From Chrysemys picta bellii (Eukaryota; Chordata; Testudines; Emydidae): DNA of 64,000 bases. Positions 22,701 through 33,283 of this stretch are shown in pieces. The DNA is taken from positions 682,001 through 746,000 of the forward strand of contig NC_088800.1 in the NCBI RefSeq assembly GCF_011386835.1. Direction: 5' to 3'. The position numbers were made by a program, and so were the translations under genes. The notes below the pieces were generated by a model. The model was not told the DNA's origin, ran no database searches, and saw nothing but the letters and a program-made list of their open reading frames with translations. Each line of letters starts with the position of its first letter. Position 1 is the first letter of the stretch.

Positions 22701-24249
22701 ATTGAAGATCCAGTAGCTGGATTGCTCAGGGACAGACACTTCTGTTCATCCCACTGTAGAAAATGCAGCTTCCACTGGGATCCTGCTTCTTCTTTAGCAA
22801 TTATAAAGATTGAGGCAACGCTAGAACTGACCCAGCTACTCCTCATAGATATGAATTACTGACTTGAGGTGAATTAAATAAACGTTACTCACTGCACCTA
22901 ACTGAGATAGACAGATAACATGGCATCCCCCTATCTCCATACAAGAATGTTCTCCTGTTTTATAGATTTTGCTTTCCTCCCCATGTTAAGACCTTAAGGA
23001 GTTAGCTGTACTATTTATGGTCACTTTCAGAACTTGTGGACTAACTGCACTAGCCTAAATAATTCTTTAGAGGTGTGACAATGCGTAGAGCTGCTTTTCC
23101 TTCCTATATCCCTCTAGTTAAGATGTGGGGAATATATAAAAGGGACACGCCAAAAAGTTACACACCTGAAAAATGCATCCCTACAACTGACTCAAGCAAA
23201 GTCTAGTTACCATAACAAAAAGTTGAGCGAAAACCTTTAATTTCCATATATTTCTTCATATTTTCAGTTTGTTTACACAATGTCTTGGACAGCACTCCGG
23301 GAGAGTCAGCTCCAAAGGCTAGGTCTTTCACAAAGAGAAATGACCGAAAACATAACAAAGGTGACTGTAAAGCCACAGCTGTCAGGGTATCTCGGGGCAG
23401 GTGGGCCTGACACTACTTGCTGTGTCTCTCTCTTTGACTAAGGCAGAGCTGTCATGGGCAGGAGCTCACCTCTCCTCCACATCCTCGTTAATGCGGTTCT
23501 GCAAGCGCCGCAGACGGGGGTCACTAGCTGAATCTTCCTCCTGCTCCTCTAGCTCCAACTCCTGCTCCTTCGCCTTCTTAATGAACTGGAACTCCTCATC
23601 CTCCTCGTCCGAGGACTCCATGGGCGCATAGTCTGGCCGCTTCCCCGACACATAGCGCTTCACCTTCACCTTCTCCATGGAGATCTCACCTGCAAGGAGA
23701 GAAGGGGATGGGTTACTACAGACCTGAACTGCTCACCGCCCCAGTACCCCAGGACAAACCGGGCCCAGCTCCCAAGAAAACAGAGCAACCAGCCCTGGGG
23801 AAAACCCGCCCAGCCCGGCCCATGCCACCCCCCAGTCCCGGGCCCATCCCTACAGGACTCACCCCGCCCCAGTCCCCCGGCGAGACCCCCCCCCGTCCCA
23901 GGCCCAGTCCCTCGGCGAGACTCGCCCCCCCCCCAGGCCCGGGCCCAGTCCCCCCGGCGAGACTCGCCCCCCCCCCCAGGCCCGGGCCCAGTCCCCCCGC
24001 GAGACTCGCCCCCCCCCAGTCCCGGGCCCAGTCCCTCGGCGAGACCCCCCCCCCCAGTCCCGGGCCCAGTCCCTCGGCGAGACCCCCCCCCCAGCGAGAC
24101 CCCCCCCCCCGGCCCGTGCCGACCGCGCCAGGCAGAGGGAGCGGAGTCTCCGCGCCCCGCCCGCTCTCACCCTTCTCGTTGCGGACGGGCACGGCCCCCG
24201 CCGTGGACTGGATCGGCGGCTGCTTCATCAGGGCGCTGGGGACCGACAT
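16735..24249 (-). CDS. MFAP1: MFAP1, microfibrillar-associated protein 1 (spliceosome B-complex factor)
   Basis: Nuclear pre-mRNA splicing factor of the spliceosomal B complex, despite its historical microfibril name. Minus-strand coding exons are 24249-24171, 23689-23470, 22234-22105, 20464-20277, 19646-19538, 19445-19285, 18952-18793, 17197-17108 and 16917-16735. All introns are GT-AG and phases are consistent. They total 1320 bp and 439 aa, the same length as human MFAP1. The start is fixed by a GCCGCCATG context. The N-terminus ([12 protein letters not shown]) is followed by acidic blocks (SSDEEDEEF near 45-55, [14 protein letters not shown] near 130, [17 protein letters not shown] near 170). 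A long charged coiled-coil region contains [15 protein letters not shown]. The conserved C-terminal MFAP1 domain has [40 protein letters not shown] and a basic KKRKTT end. Introns 3 and 8 hold antisense CR1 fragments. No frame damage is seen. Confidence 0.98.
17320..17900 (-). mobile_element. CR1 LINE 3' fragment in MFAP1 intron 8
   Basis: Minus-strand CR1. The frame at 17893-17621 reads like the CR1 ORF2 C-terminus ([18 protein letters not shown] ... KRWLRGDLI). The plus strand shows the usual antisense block TCAAGTCACCCCTTAACCATC near 17761. Broken after about 17620, with a CR1-tail-like CCATCTAGTCCATCTCCAGG stretch near 17357-17380. Confidence 0.75.
20780..21960 (-). mobile_element. CR1-type LINE 3' region in MFAP1 intron 3
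   Basis: The plus strand shows the antisense CR1 3' region: GACCAGACCAGTATCCGGTC near 20793, GGCTAATAGCCATTGATAGA near 20957, CACACCAGTCATGACTTTATAG near 21185 and TTAGTCATCTCTTTTCTAAG near 21224. The same blocks recur at about 32240-32400. It is AT-rich relative to MFAP1 exons and carries no intact frame. Confidence 0.75.
23860..24118. repeat. C-rich minisatellite in MFAP1 intron 1
   Basis: Seven to eight irregular units of about 30-35 bp with the pattern GTCCCGGGCCCAGTCCC, then a GGCGAGAC block and a run of 6-10 C. It ends 53 bp from the exon 1 donor (24171). On the transcribed minus strand it is strongly G-rich. Confidence 0.9.
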
Positions 24250-24960
24250 GGCGGCAGCTTCTGGCCGGAACACGGGACTCGCCGACACCGGGAACAGACT
24301 CTCCCGACCGTGAGCCCCGGAAACGGAACCACCCTCTCACTGGGTCGCCGCCAAGACCCGGAACCGGAAACTAGCTTAGCTGTCACACTCGCACTGACCG
24401 GAACTGCGTCAGAACGGGTCCGGGAGGAGGGATAGAGTTTCCGGAAGCAGATGATAGGCTGTCCAGCCCGCGCAGCGGGGAATTGTGGGAAGGTGGCGTT
24501 GGACACAGTGCCCGTCGCGTCGCCGCTGCCTTCGCTCTCCCCACCCCGGGGCGTCCCGTGGAGCTCGGCAACGCCCCCTCCCGCCGGACACGGACCGGGG
24601 CCGCCCCGCGTGCGGCCGGTGCAGCCCCCGCCGGGGGTCGGAGCGCGGGGCTGGGGCTGGGGCAGCGGGAGGGGGGCGGGACCGGCTCGGGGGGCGGCCA
24701 GTCCGCGCTGGGAGCTGGGGCAGCCGCGGCAGCGCTGAGGCTCGTGGGGCCCCTGGGAACCCCGTGCTGAGAGGGGCGCACTCGGGGGGTTCCCTGCCCC
24801 ACGGAGCCGGGGCGGGCCCGGGAGGGAGCAGCGGCGTTTGCTCCCGGGGGGGCCTGGCCCGGTGCTCTCGGGTTGGGAGGCTGCCCAGGGAGGGGACGTG
24901 GGGCAGAAGGCAGCCATGGGGAATTGGGGGCTGGAGGGGCGAAGGGGGCAGGGTGGGTGA
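24250..24960. promoter_or_regulatory. MFAP1 CpG-island promoter and orphan divergent CpG block
   Basis: CpG-rich throughout. The MFAP1 leader and promoter lie at about 24250-24450 with ETS-type motifs (ACCGGAAC at 24356-24370 and TTTCCGGAAG near 24439). CpG density stays high to about 24960. A GGGAATTGTGGGAAGG stretch near 24478 resembles a ZNF143-type site on the reverse strand. No gene reading rightward from this island was recognised, although in human WDR76 is head-to-head with MFAP1 here. Confidence 0.6.
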
Positions 24961-25004
24961 GATCTGAGCCAGGCCTAGGCTGAGTAAGAAGTTGTAACGG
25001 GACA

Positions 25005-25172
25005 GGGGAGGGATAGCTCAGTGGTTTGAGCATTGGCCTGCTAAACCCAGGGTTGTGAGTTCAATCCTTGAGGGGGCCACTTAAGGATTTGAGGATTGGT
25101 CCTGCTTTGAGCAGGGGGTTGGACTAGATACCTCCTGAGGGCCCTTCCAACCCTGGCATTCTATTCTGTGAT
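25005..25172 (+). mobile_element. tRNA-derived turtle-type SINE with CR1-like tail
   Basis: The tRNA-like head GGGATAGCTCAGTGGTTTGA carries the A box, and GTGAGTTCAATCC carries the B box. The body (GGACTAGATACCTCCTGAGG) and the tail CCTTCCAACCCTGGCATTCT resemble CR1 3' ends, implying CR1 mobilisation. The second copy is at 44513. It matches the tRNA-Lys-type SINE known from cryptodiran turtles, a recollection I cannot check here. Confidence 0.85.
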
Positions 25173-27775
25173 AAACTCTATTCTGGACGAGGTGTAGGGG
25201 CGTGGGAGTGAGGGAGGCTGTAGTGCTCAGGCAGGGAGAACTTGAGAGAACTTGAACAGGGGAGGAAAGGGCAGCGTGCTGTGGAGGACAGCAATGGGAT
25301 TCAGGCGTGGGGGTGTGTGTGATGATGGAGAAAAAATGAGAGCAAAGAGTTTGGTGGGAGCAAAGAGCAGGAGTTCAGTTTTGATCTCCAGGAGCATGAG
25401 TCACATCCCTGCGGTGAGCGCCAGGTCTTGGTCCCTACTTGGGCAGTGGAAGAACCTGATTGCCCTGTGCTAGCCTGCACCAGCCACAGGAAGTGGGAGG
25501 CAGGAGAGTGGTGCATCTCATCTCTGTTTGGGATGTTGTGTGCTCCACTGGACAGGGACCATTTGTGCACCTGAGAACTGAGGGCGACTCACCAAATCTG
25601 TCCTCATGCCAGGATGGGGGCTAGCCATGCCCTCAAAGCAGGGGAGGAAGTGATTGCCCCTCAGATGCCCAGTGCCCAATACCAGAGCTGAGCCAGCAGC
25701 GCCAGGCTGGGGTGGCCATGAACTTTGGGGCTGTTCCATAAGACTCACCAGCCTGGATGTTAAATTGCTGAGCACTTGGAGCCTTGAAGTCTCCAATACC
25801 TCCATGGCGAGGAGCTCCCATAGGATGCCCCAGTGCAGTGAGGTGAGCCATATACTGTATTACAGCCTGCTGGGCATCGAGACCTGCCTTTCAGGTGGCG
25901 CTAACAGCGTGGACATGCCATCCTCCTTGCCCATTCATGCTGCACGTAGTACCCTGCTGCCACACAGCCATGTGTCAATAATATATACTAAGCTGCTTCC
26001 AGAGACAGAGCCATGATGGGATGGGCCTTGTGTCAATCAATGGGATCCTCGGCCCCGACACTCCCATTCTGGCTACTAATTAAAGGTGAACCCAATGGAA
26101 TGGCCAATCACTCCAGCCATTTCCCTGCCCAGAAAGCGAGAAGCCTGATGCCCCTTCCCAGGCCTCTACACTTCCGATGTGCAGCCATGCTATTCATCCT
26201 TCGTGGCCCCCCAGCTGCCCTTCAGAGGGGCATAGCAGCTGTAGCTCAGTGCCTGAATAAGAACTTCCAGGGCAGGTGCCCCAAAGGTTTAATAAAAGGG
26301 CAGCTTCTTTCCTGGGCCGGGGGAGTGGGCACAGGAAACCTTTCTCAGGTGCCTGGGACTGATGGAGCTGGTCGTGGCTGGTGCTTCCCCGAAGTGCCAG
26401 GCAGCAGGAGTGATTGTGGTTTGTGTGTGCCATCGCAGTTCTGCCCCGGGGCAGTAGCCATGATGCACTGTCACAGCAGCTACCCGGGATTTCACTGAGC
26501 GAAGCTGAGGTGTTAACCATTGAGGTGCGGTGCCACGTCACGGGAGCACTTGTTTGTTAACCACTGAGTGCGGCTACACCTTATCCCCGGAGCACCTGCT
26601 CAGCTTGGCCGGCACTCTGGAGAAAACGGCTGCCAGGATTCATATGGGACAGCCGTTGAGGAGGTGGGGCAATTCCAGGAGCCCTTGTAAGGCTGCAGCA
26701 GGGCCACGTGGGTCCTATCTGGTCCCACCCAGCTCTGGGTTGCCCTAGAAATCGATTTCAGGCTGCGTCACAGGCACTGACCCCATTTCTGCAGCTCTCT
26801 GCTGTCTTCTTGGAAGAAAGGATGAGGTTTCTGCTTCCAGGAAACCCAACCACCGGGGTGGCAGTGCCTGAGGTGCAAGCAGGTGAGCCTTCCTGCGGAA
26901 GCCACAGCTGAGGGGCCTCAGGAGCTGGAAAGGTTGTGAGCTATGTGCTGCTCCTGCCTGTTGCTAGCTGCCCTTTTTCCACAATGGAAAGACCCCCTTA
27001 TGGGTCCAGTCTGCACCTGGCAGGACATTCATATGGCTCTGAAAATCAGACCGTCATCCAGTGGCTGGAAACTGAAGCCAGATTCAGATTAGAAATTAGG
27101 CCCATGTTTAACTGAGAATGACTAACCATTGGACCAACTGCCAAGGGCAGTGGTGGAGTGTCCCTCTCCACAAGTTACGGGCTCAGTGCAGGGGTAGCTG
27201 GGTGACCGTCACTGCTCTCTGCTAGACAGGAGGTCAGACAATGAGCACAATGGTCCCTTCTGGCCTTGTACTCTGTGACCCTGAGGTGCTGCCCTAAGGT
27301 CTAGACCCGACATGTCTGGGGCAGGTGGAGCAGCTGCAGATGGTGCCAGCACCAGAGACCCTGACTCGGATGGGGTTATGCTGCCTGCTTGGCACATGTC
27401 CTGGGAGCCGGAAACATGGCCCAGGCTCCAGGGCTTTAGGTATCTAGTGAGACTTGTTTCACAGGCAGCTGCTGGCTGCACATGGGTTTGTGCTGTCATT
27501 TCTGCCCTGTCCTAGACTGCAGGGAGGGGAGATCTCTGGTAGCTTCTCCTTGGCCATCAAAGAGCCCTCCCCTCCCCCACCCTGCAGTGAGGGCAGACCA
27601 GAGCCCTGGCACCCCCAGGGGTACGCTGCTTCAAGGGAAGCCCTAACGCTACTGACGCAGCACAGCTGTGGGCCGGGCAGGGCACAGTTTGTGCTGCCTG
27701 CCCTGGCAGAGTATCACAGTGCACCCCCTCCCCCCCAAATTAATGTGATGTCACCACTGCTCAGATAGAGCTTCA
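25173..27775. other. Intergenic, no gene seen
   Basis: Moderate GC, with no recognised exon, RNA gene or complete repeat. Frames of up to 161 codons (for example plus 26013-26498) show no domains. Confidence 0.5.
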
Positions 27776-27779
27776 GCAC

Positions 27780-28570
27780 ATAACTCCGCTGCTGAAAAAC
27801 TTAGAACAGCAAAAAGCTTGACAATGACACGCAAACACATGATGTCCCACATAGCTGGAGTTCCAGTTGTAGTAAGATGAGGCCCTGAAACAACCTTTTG
27901 TCTCTGAAGCCTGAACCAAAGTACTTCCAGGCATTGCTAAGCAAAAGCTGGGCTGTGAGCCAGAGGCAGGCCCCACTCACAGAAGTTGGCGAGAAGCAGG
28001 TGCATCCACATAGAAGTGCTAATAAGAGGAACTTGTGCCAAGATGACATCAGGACACTCCACAGACGTAGCAAGGAACAGGCAGGTGCATCTTAAAGACA
28101 GGGTCAAAAGGACAGCATGATGGATCTGTTTGAAACAACATGATCAAAGGGGAGACAGCACCCTAATGAGCCAAGGGGCTGTACCTCAATACGTCAGTAG
28201 GGATGAGTAATCTGTCCTGTAACTGAATAACAGTAGGTCCCGGAGTGCGCATCTTTGTCCAGCCTAGGAGGCAGTGGAGTGTCCCGCCACTGACTGAGCT
28301 GTGTCCATTGCCGGGGGCACATAGTCGTAGTATGTCCTGTAGAGTCTATATAGGAAACTATTACTGTGCTTCGTTTGACAATAAACCTGGCCCGGGTTCC
28401 TTCGTACCTTACTAGAGTCTGTGGTTTTTGGGGGTTCTCTTGGGGTTTGCTGTGTCAGCGATCTGCGCAGAGCTGGGGCAGCACACAGAGGGAACACGCA
28501 CGCAGCCGACGGTTATCATCGAACAAGAGCAGAGCACCACACCGGTAGCTACTGACAACACCAGTCAGCA
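27780..28570 (+). mobile_element. Solo LTR-like element
   Basis: Features in LTR order: a TATA-like CTATATAG at 28346-28353 and an AATAAA at 28380-28385 shortly after. They are followed by a T/G-rich segment (TGTGGTTTTTGGGGGTTCTC from about 28419) and a downstream GC-rich end. There are no internal viral genes on either side, so this is most likely a solo LTR of an endogenous retrovirus. The start and end are approximate, and no target duplication was found. Confidence 0.5.
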
Positions 28571-29929
28571 TCTCAGCAAGCCAGGAAATGCTCTTTCTCA
28601 TTGGCTGTCATTCCAGATGACCTTGGAAGTTAACAATTATGCAACATAAGAAGTGGGCATCAGCACTGAACCAGCCTGCTTTGATCCAGGTGCATTTGGA
28701 AATTGCAAGCCCCAACTGTGCAGAAGTCAAATCACCAGGGTCTCCTTCCTCAGAGCAACAAGTGCTGCAGATGAATGTGTCCTAGAATCAGTACAGTTGG
28801 CTGTTGGCCATAAATGGGCCTAGGTTTCATGGGCTGGATTCTGTCAAGGGGAACAATAGGAGCACCTGTGAAGATCCCTCGATTGTGGGGGCTGTTCTTA
28901 GCCAAGGTTTTGGATTCCATGTCTCCTGGCCCTTCCCTCTAAGTGGCAGGTAGCTCACGGGTAGCCTGAGCCTGTGGAGAAATGCACCCTCTCCTGCCTT
29001 CTCTCTGGGCTTGTGCCGTCCGTCCCTCCACTCCTGCTCCAAGAGCAGCTAGGAAGGACTAAGCCCAAGCTTTGTTGATGGGCTGTGGCAAGATGGGGGA
29101 TGCAGTTACAAGACACAGCTTCCAGCCGGCCTGGCTCCAGAGCACAGTGCCCTGTGCAGGTTGAGGTACCAGCAATATTTCCATGGCTCCAGGGCCATCC
29201 CTGCTGAGCCAGGTGAATGGCACAGGGCTGGCAGCCTCGGGCAGGACGAGAACTCGTGGCACATACAGCATGTGAGAGGCCAGGACAATCTTGTCCCATC
29301 CCTTCCTGTCCCTGGGCTTCTCTACGGTCTCTCGTGTAAGCCTCTGACCTTTTGGCCGTAGGCTCTATTCCTGTCCCACGTGTGATGCTCTCATGTGGAT
29401 GGGGTTCCTGTGGTGATGGGCACATTACCAGTGGAGAGGCCAGATTCCTGACAGGGAGTTTTAATTTTTATCAGAAAGTAGCAGTTCACTTTTTCCAGAT
29501 GGGCCCTGTGTGGTGATGACCCAGGCACCAGCTTTGTTACAATGAATCCTGGAAATCAGGAGCGGTTCTCAGTGAGGAGAGTCCTGTAATTAGCCCTCCA
29601 CTCCCGCTAACCTTACTTCAGTTAACAATGGGCTCACCAAACAAAACTCCCTAAACTTACCCCTTGAACCCAATTTCCAGTCACAAAGCTGATTCACTTA
29701 GTTATTCTCAGCAGTATCAAATTATCAAAGTGACTGTTTCCTGTGCAATTGCTAGTTTGTTTTAATTACTCCTCTGACACCTAAGTGATTTCCTCTTCTT
29801 TGTAAGGAGATGCGTGATCAGAATCTGTTCGGTTACACGGAAGTCCCCATCCTGGGGTTTGGCGTAAAGAGGAGGCTTTCATGTCTGACCTGTATATCAC
29901 AGGCCAGAGACCTGCCCCCAAGTAATCCC
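28571..29929. other. Intergenic, no gene seen
   Basis: No exon or RNA gene recognised. Minus-strand frames near 28955-29425 overlap each other and have no known domain. Confidence 0.5.
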
Positions 29930-29962
29930 TAGCTTAGATCAAAGCTTTTTAGAAAAACATCC

Positions 29963-30193
29963 AGTCTTGATTTATAAAAAGCAACAGAGAGTCCTGTGTC
30001 ACCTTTAAGATTAACAGATGTATTGGAGCATAAGCTTTTCGTGGGTGAATGCCCACATGCGTCTGACGAAGTGGGCATTCACCCACAAAAGCTTATGCTC
30101 CAATACATCTGTTAGTCTTAAAGGTGCCACAGGAGACTCTGTTGCTTTTTACAGATCCAGACTAACACGGCTACCCCTCTGAGTCTTGATTTA
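29963..30193. mobile_element. 207-bp foldback Penelope-like insertion, 12-bp TSD
   Basis: The insert at 29975-30181 is flanked by AGTCTTGATTTA at 29963-29974 and again at 30182-30193. Its two halves are near-perfect inverted arms (about 29976-30056 and 30071-30150) around a 14-nt spacer. The right arm and following tail (GTTAGTCTTAAAGGTGCCAC, then CAGACTAACACGGCTACC) are the usual 3' part of the repeat also seen at 3275 and 32490. Confidence 0.85.
30059..30098 (+). ncRNA. Degenerate hammerhead-ribozyme-like motif
   Basis: The order of elements matches a minimal hammerhead. Stem I strand GCGT is at 30059-30062, core CTGACGA (consensus CUGANGA) at 30063-30069 and one extra A at 30070. Stem II GTGGG/CCCAC is at 30071-30075 and 30082-30086, AAAA stands in place of GAAA at 30087-30090, and the partner stem I strand ATGC is at 30095-30098. 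Between them the palindrome-like AAGCTT could make a dimeric stem III. The G-to-A change in the second core box should disable cleavage. Confidence 0.45.
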
Positions 30194-32224
30194 AAAATTG
30201 TCAGTGATGGAGAGTCCACCACAACCCTTGGTAAGTTGTTCCAATGGTTAGTTACCCTCACTGCTAAGAGTGTACACCTTATTTCCAGTGGGAATCTGTC
30301 TAGCTTTGATTTCCAGCCTCTGGATCATTTTAGACTGTTCTCTGCTAGACTAAAAAGCTCATTATCCAATATTTGTTGGTACTTCTAGATGTAGTCAAGT
30401 CACCCCTTAACCTTCTCTTTGTTAAACTAAAGAGATTGAGCTCCTTGGGTCTGTCATTGTAAGGCAGGTTTTCTAATCCTCTAATCATTCTTGTGGCTCT
30501 TCTCCGAACACTCACCAATCATTTCTTGAATTGTGAATACCAGAACTGCACAGTATTCCAGCAACTGTCACATGCATGCCATTCTGAGACCTATCACTTA
30601 GCCGTCTTTTAATCCATTTAATGTGTGCCAGGTTAATTCTTGTATTCTAGTTTTGTAATCAAAATGTTGTGATACTTCTGTAAGGCATTTGATTTAGTAT
30701 GTTACATCAACACTATCACTTTATCAACCAAATTTATAATCTCATCAAAAAGATATTGAGTTAGTTTGACAGGATCTATTATCCATGCATTCATGTTGAT
30801 TAGCATTGATTATATTACCCTCCTTTAATTCTTTATTAATCGAGTCTGTATCAGCCGCTCCGTTATCTTGCCCAGGATCAATGTCAGACTGATATTCCAT
30901 TTATGCTTTTAAATATTGGCACATTAGCTTTCTTCCAGTCTGCTGCAACCCCCTCTGGTATTCCAACACTTGTTGAAAGTAAACATTAATGGTCCAGCAA
31001 GCTTCTCAGCTAGCTCTTTTAAAACTCTTGGACGCAAGTTATCCAGACCTTCTGATTTTAAAAATGTTTAATTTTAGTAGGTGCTAACATGATCCTGAGA
31101 TTCTGGTGGAATGGAAAGTGCATTATCATAGATGACTATATCATCTGTTTCTTCCCAAATACAGAACAAATATATATTGAATGCTTCTGCCTTTTCTGCA
31201 TTATTATTGATCATTCTACCATTTCCATCTAATAGTGGACCAATACCATTATTAGGATTCTTTTTGTTCCTAATATACTTTAAAAATTCCTTCTTACTGT
31301 CCTTAACAATGCTGGCCATAGATTTCATCTTGAGTCTTTTTGCTTCCTTTATCAACTTTCTCAAATTCCTAGCTTCTGATTTATATTTGCTACTATCAAC
31401 TTCCCCTTTCTTCCATTTGTTATATATTTAATTTTTTTATAGCTGCCTTCACTTTCCCTCAAAAGGAGGTCCGTTTTTAACCAGCACAGCCTTCTTCCTC
31501 GATTGTGCATTTTGGGCATCTAGTTAAGTGTTCTTAAACGATTCCCAATTACTAATTTTTTTCTGATTAAATTCCTCCTTCCAGATGATTTGGCTCTTAA
31601 TTTTTTTCAGCTTTGTGAAATTGGCCCTTTTAAAGCAACAAGTATATGCATCACTGGTCTGGATTTTATTCTGCTTCCACATTATAAATGTGATGATCAA
31701 GTCATGATCACGTGTACCTAAATTACAATTCATGTTTAGTTCTATGATCAGTTCCTCTTTATTTGTCAGGACAAGGTCTTATATAGAAACCCCTTCTCTG
31801 GGTGAAACATTTTTTGAATTAGGAAATTGTCATCTCTAATATTCAGGAATTCCAAGGATGTTTTAGTACTGGCAGCATGAGATCTCCAGCGTATTTCACT
31901 CAAAATTGAAGTACCCCCATGATCACTCAGCTTCCCCCGCTACACATTATAGATAGGTGCATAAGGAGCCAGTCATCCTGTTCCCTAGTGTGATTGGGTG
32001 GTCTGTAGCAGACACCAAGTAATACCCCATCTTGTGCTTTATCTGTTAGGACATTGATCCGTAAGCATTCAAGATCATTTTCTTTCAAGTTATCAGTGAC
32101 TCAGAAACAGGTTTGGCTTCTGCCCGTGCTCTTTATACATAGACTCAGTGCACAGTCATATTGAAAATGCTAATTTCCTTGGGCTGTAAATAAACCCTCC
32201 TTTTACCTTACAAGAGGAGAACAA

Positions 32225-32489
32225 GAGCCATCCACCCTGAACATAAGAACGGCCAGACCGGGTCAGACCAAAGGTCCATCCAGCCTAGTATCCTGTCTAC
32301 TGACAGTGGCCAATGCCAGGTGCCCCAGAGGGAGTAAACCTAACAGGTAATGAGCAAGTGATCTCTCTCCTGCCATCCATCTCCACCCTCTGACAGACAG
32401 AGACTAGGGACACCATTCCTTATCCAATTGATCAAATTGGCCCTGTCAACACTGGTTCTCCACTTGTGAGGTAGCTCCCTTCTCTTCAT
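32225..32489 (-). mobile_element. CR1-type 3' fragment
   Basis: Shares blocks with the antisense CR1 copy at 20780: AAGAACGGCCAGACCGGGTC, CCAAAGGTCCATCCAGCC and GACAGTGGCCAATGCCAGGT. It is a short piece without coding sequence. Confidence 0.65.
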
Positions 32490-32665
32490 GTGTCAGTATA
32501 TTTATGCCAGCATCTGTAATTTTCACTCAATGCATCTGAAGAAGTGTTGTTGTTGTTTTACCCCCATAAGCTTATGCCCAAACAAATCTGTTAGTCTTTA
32601 AGGTGCCACCGGACTCCTCATTGCTTTTGTGGATACAGACTGACACAGCTACCCCCTGATACTTT
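32490..32665 (+). mobile_element. Penelope-like fragment with relic hammerhead core
   Basis: The third copy of the small repeat, with GTTAGTCTTTAAGGTGCCAC and ACAGCTACCCCCTGATAC at its 3' end. Near 32532-32577 it keeps stem I (GCAT at 32532-32535 pairing with ATGC at 32574-32577) and the core CTGAAGA at 32536-32542. Stem II (GTGTTG/ACCCCC) and the GAAA box (now ATAA) are decayed. Confidence 0.6.
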
Positions 32666-32995
32666 CTAGTCAATTTCTCATCCGGCTCTCATTCCAGCAT
32701 TAACAAGCTCAAGGCTGCAGCACTGGGGTTGCAAACTGCAGGGAAGGGTCATGTTTGAAACACACTGTTCCCATCAGTACTTGCTAATGTTCTGGGGACA
32801 TGTCTACTGGTGGCTGGTTTGGAAGAAACTGTTCTTTATCGCCAGACATGGCTGTTGGGCCCGAATTGTTCTGATAGCGCCCCTGGCCAAAGGAGCGAAT
32901 AATACCCATGGCCAGCATTAGGGACCTTGGTGTTTATGCCCCATGATTTCTTTGGTTACTGTTCTCCAGTCCCTTCCACTTCATGTTCTTCATTC

Positions 32996-33283
32996 AGGCT
33001 GGGTCTACACTACCCGCCTGAATCGGCGGGTAGAAATCGACCTCTCAGGGATCGATTCATCGCGTCCCGTTGGGACACGACAATCGATCCCCGAATCAAC
33101 GCTCTTACTCCACCAGCGGAGGTGGGAGTAAGCGCCGTCGACGGGAAGCCGCAGAGGTCGATTTTTGCCGCCGTCCTCACAGCGGGGTAAGTCGGCTGCG
33201 ATACGTCGAATTCAGCTACGCTATTCACGTAGCTGAATTTGCGTATCTTAAATCGACTCCCCCCTGTAGTGTAGATGTAGCCT
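32996..33283. mobile_element. MITE, 288 bp, with 18-bp terminal inverted repeats
   Basis: The left end AGGCTGGGTCTACACTAC pairs with the right end GTAGTGTAGATGTAGCCT with three mismatches over 18 bp. The interior is CpG-rich with several smaller palindromes (GGCGGGTAG, CTACGTGAATAG-like). It encodes nothing. I did not find a clear target duplication, so the superfamily is left open. Confidence 0.8.

Larger units (their letters stand above)
29930..32240 (-). mobile_element. Long decayed antisense CR1 LINE
   Basis: Minus-strand CR1 running from the endonuclease C-terminal region (frame 31733-31524, GTRDHDLIITFI) through the linker (31364-31074, with KEFLKYIRNKKNPNNGIGPL and EKAEAFN). It continues through degraded polymerase to the 3' region (TCAAGTCACCCCTTAACCTTC near 30396 on the plus strand). 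Parts align to the sense CR1 at 3000-3770. Many stops. It is interrupted by a 207-bp foldback insert at 29975-30181. Confidence 0.8.

Noticed and set aside
23708..24313. 201-codon Pro-rich plus-strand frame
   Set aside because: It is a translation of the C-rich minisatellite in MFAP1 intron 1.
25010..25080. Possible functional tRNA gene
   Set aside because: The A and B boxes are good, but the sequence continues into a repeated SINE body with a CR1-like tail, and the same unit occurs at 44513.
28366..28548. Small protein gene around the TATA and AATAAA signals
   Set aside because: TATA, then AATAAA within 40 bp, fits an LTR promoter and R region rather than a protein gene.
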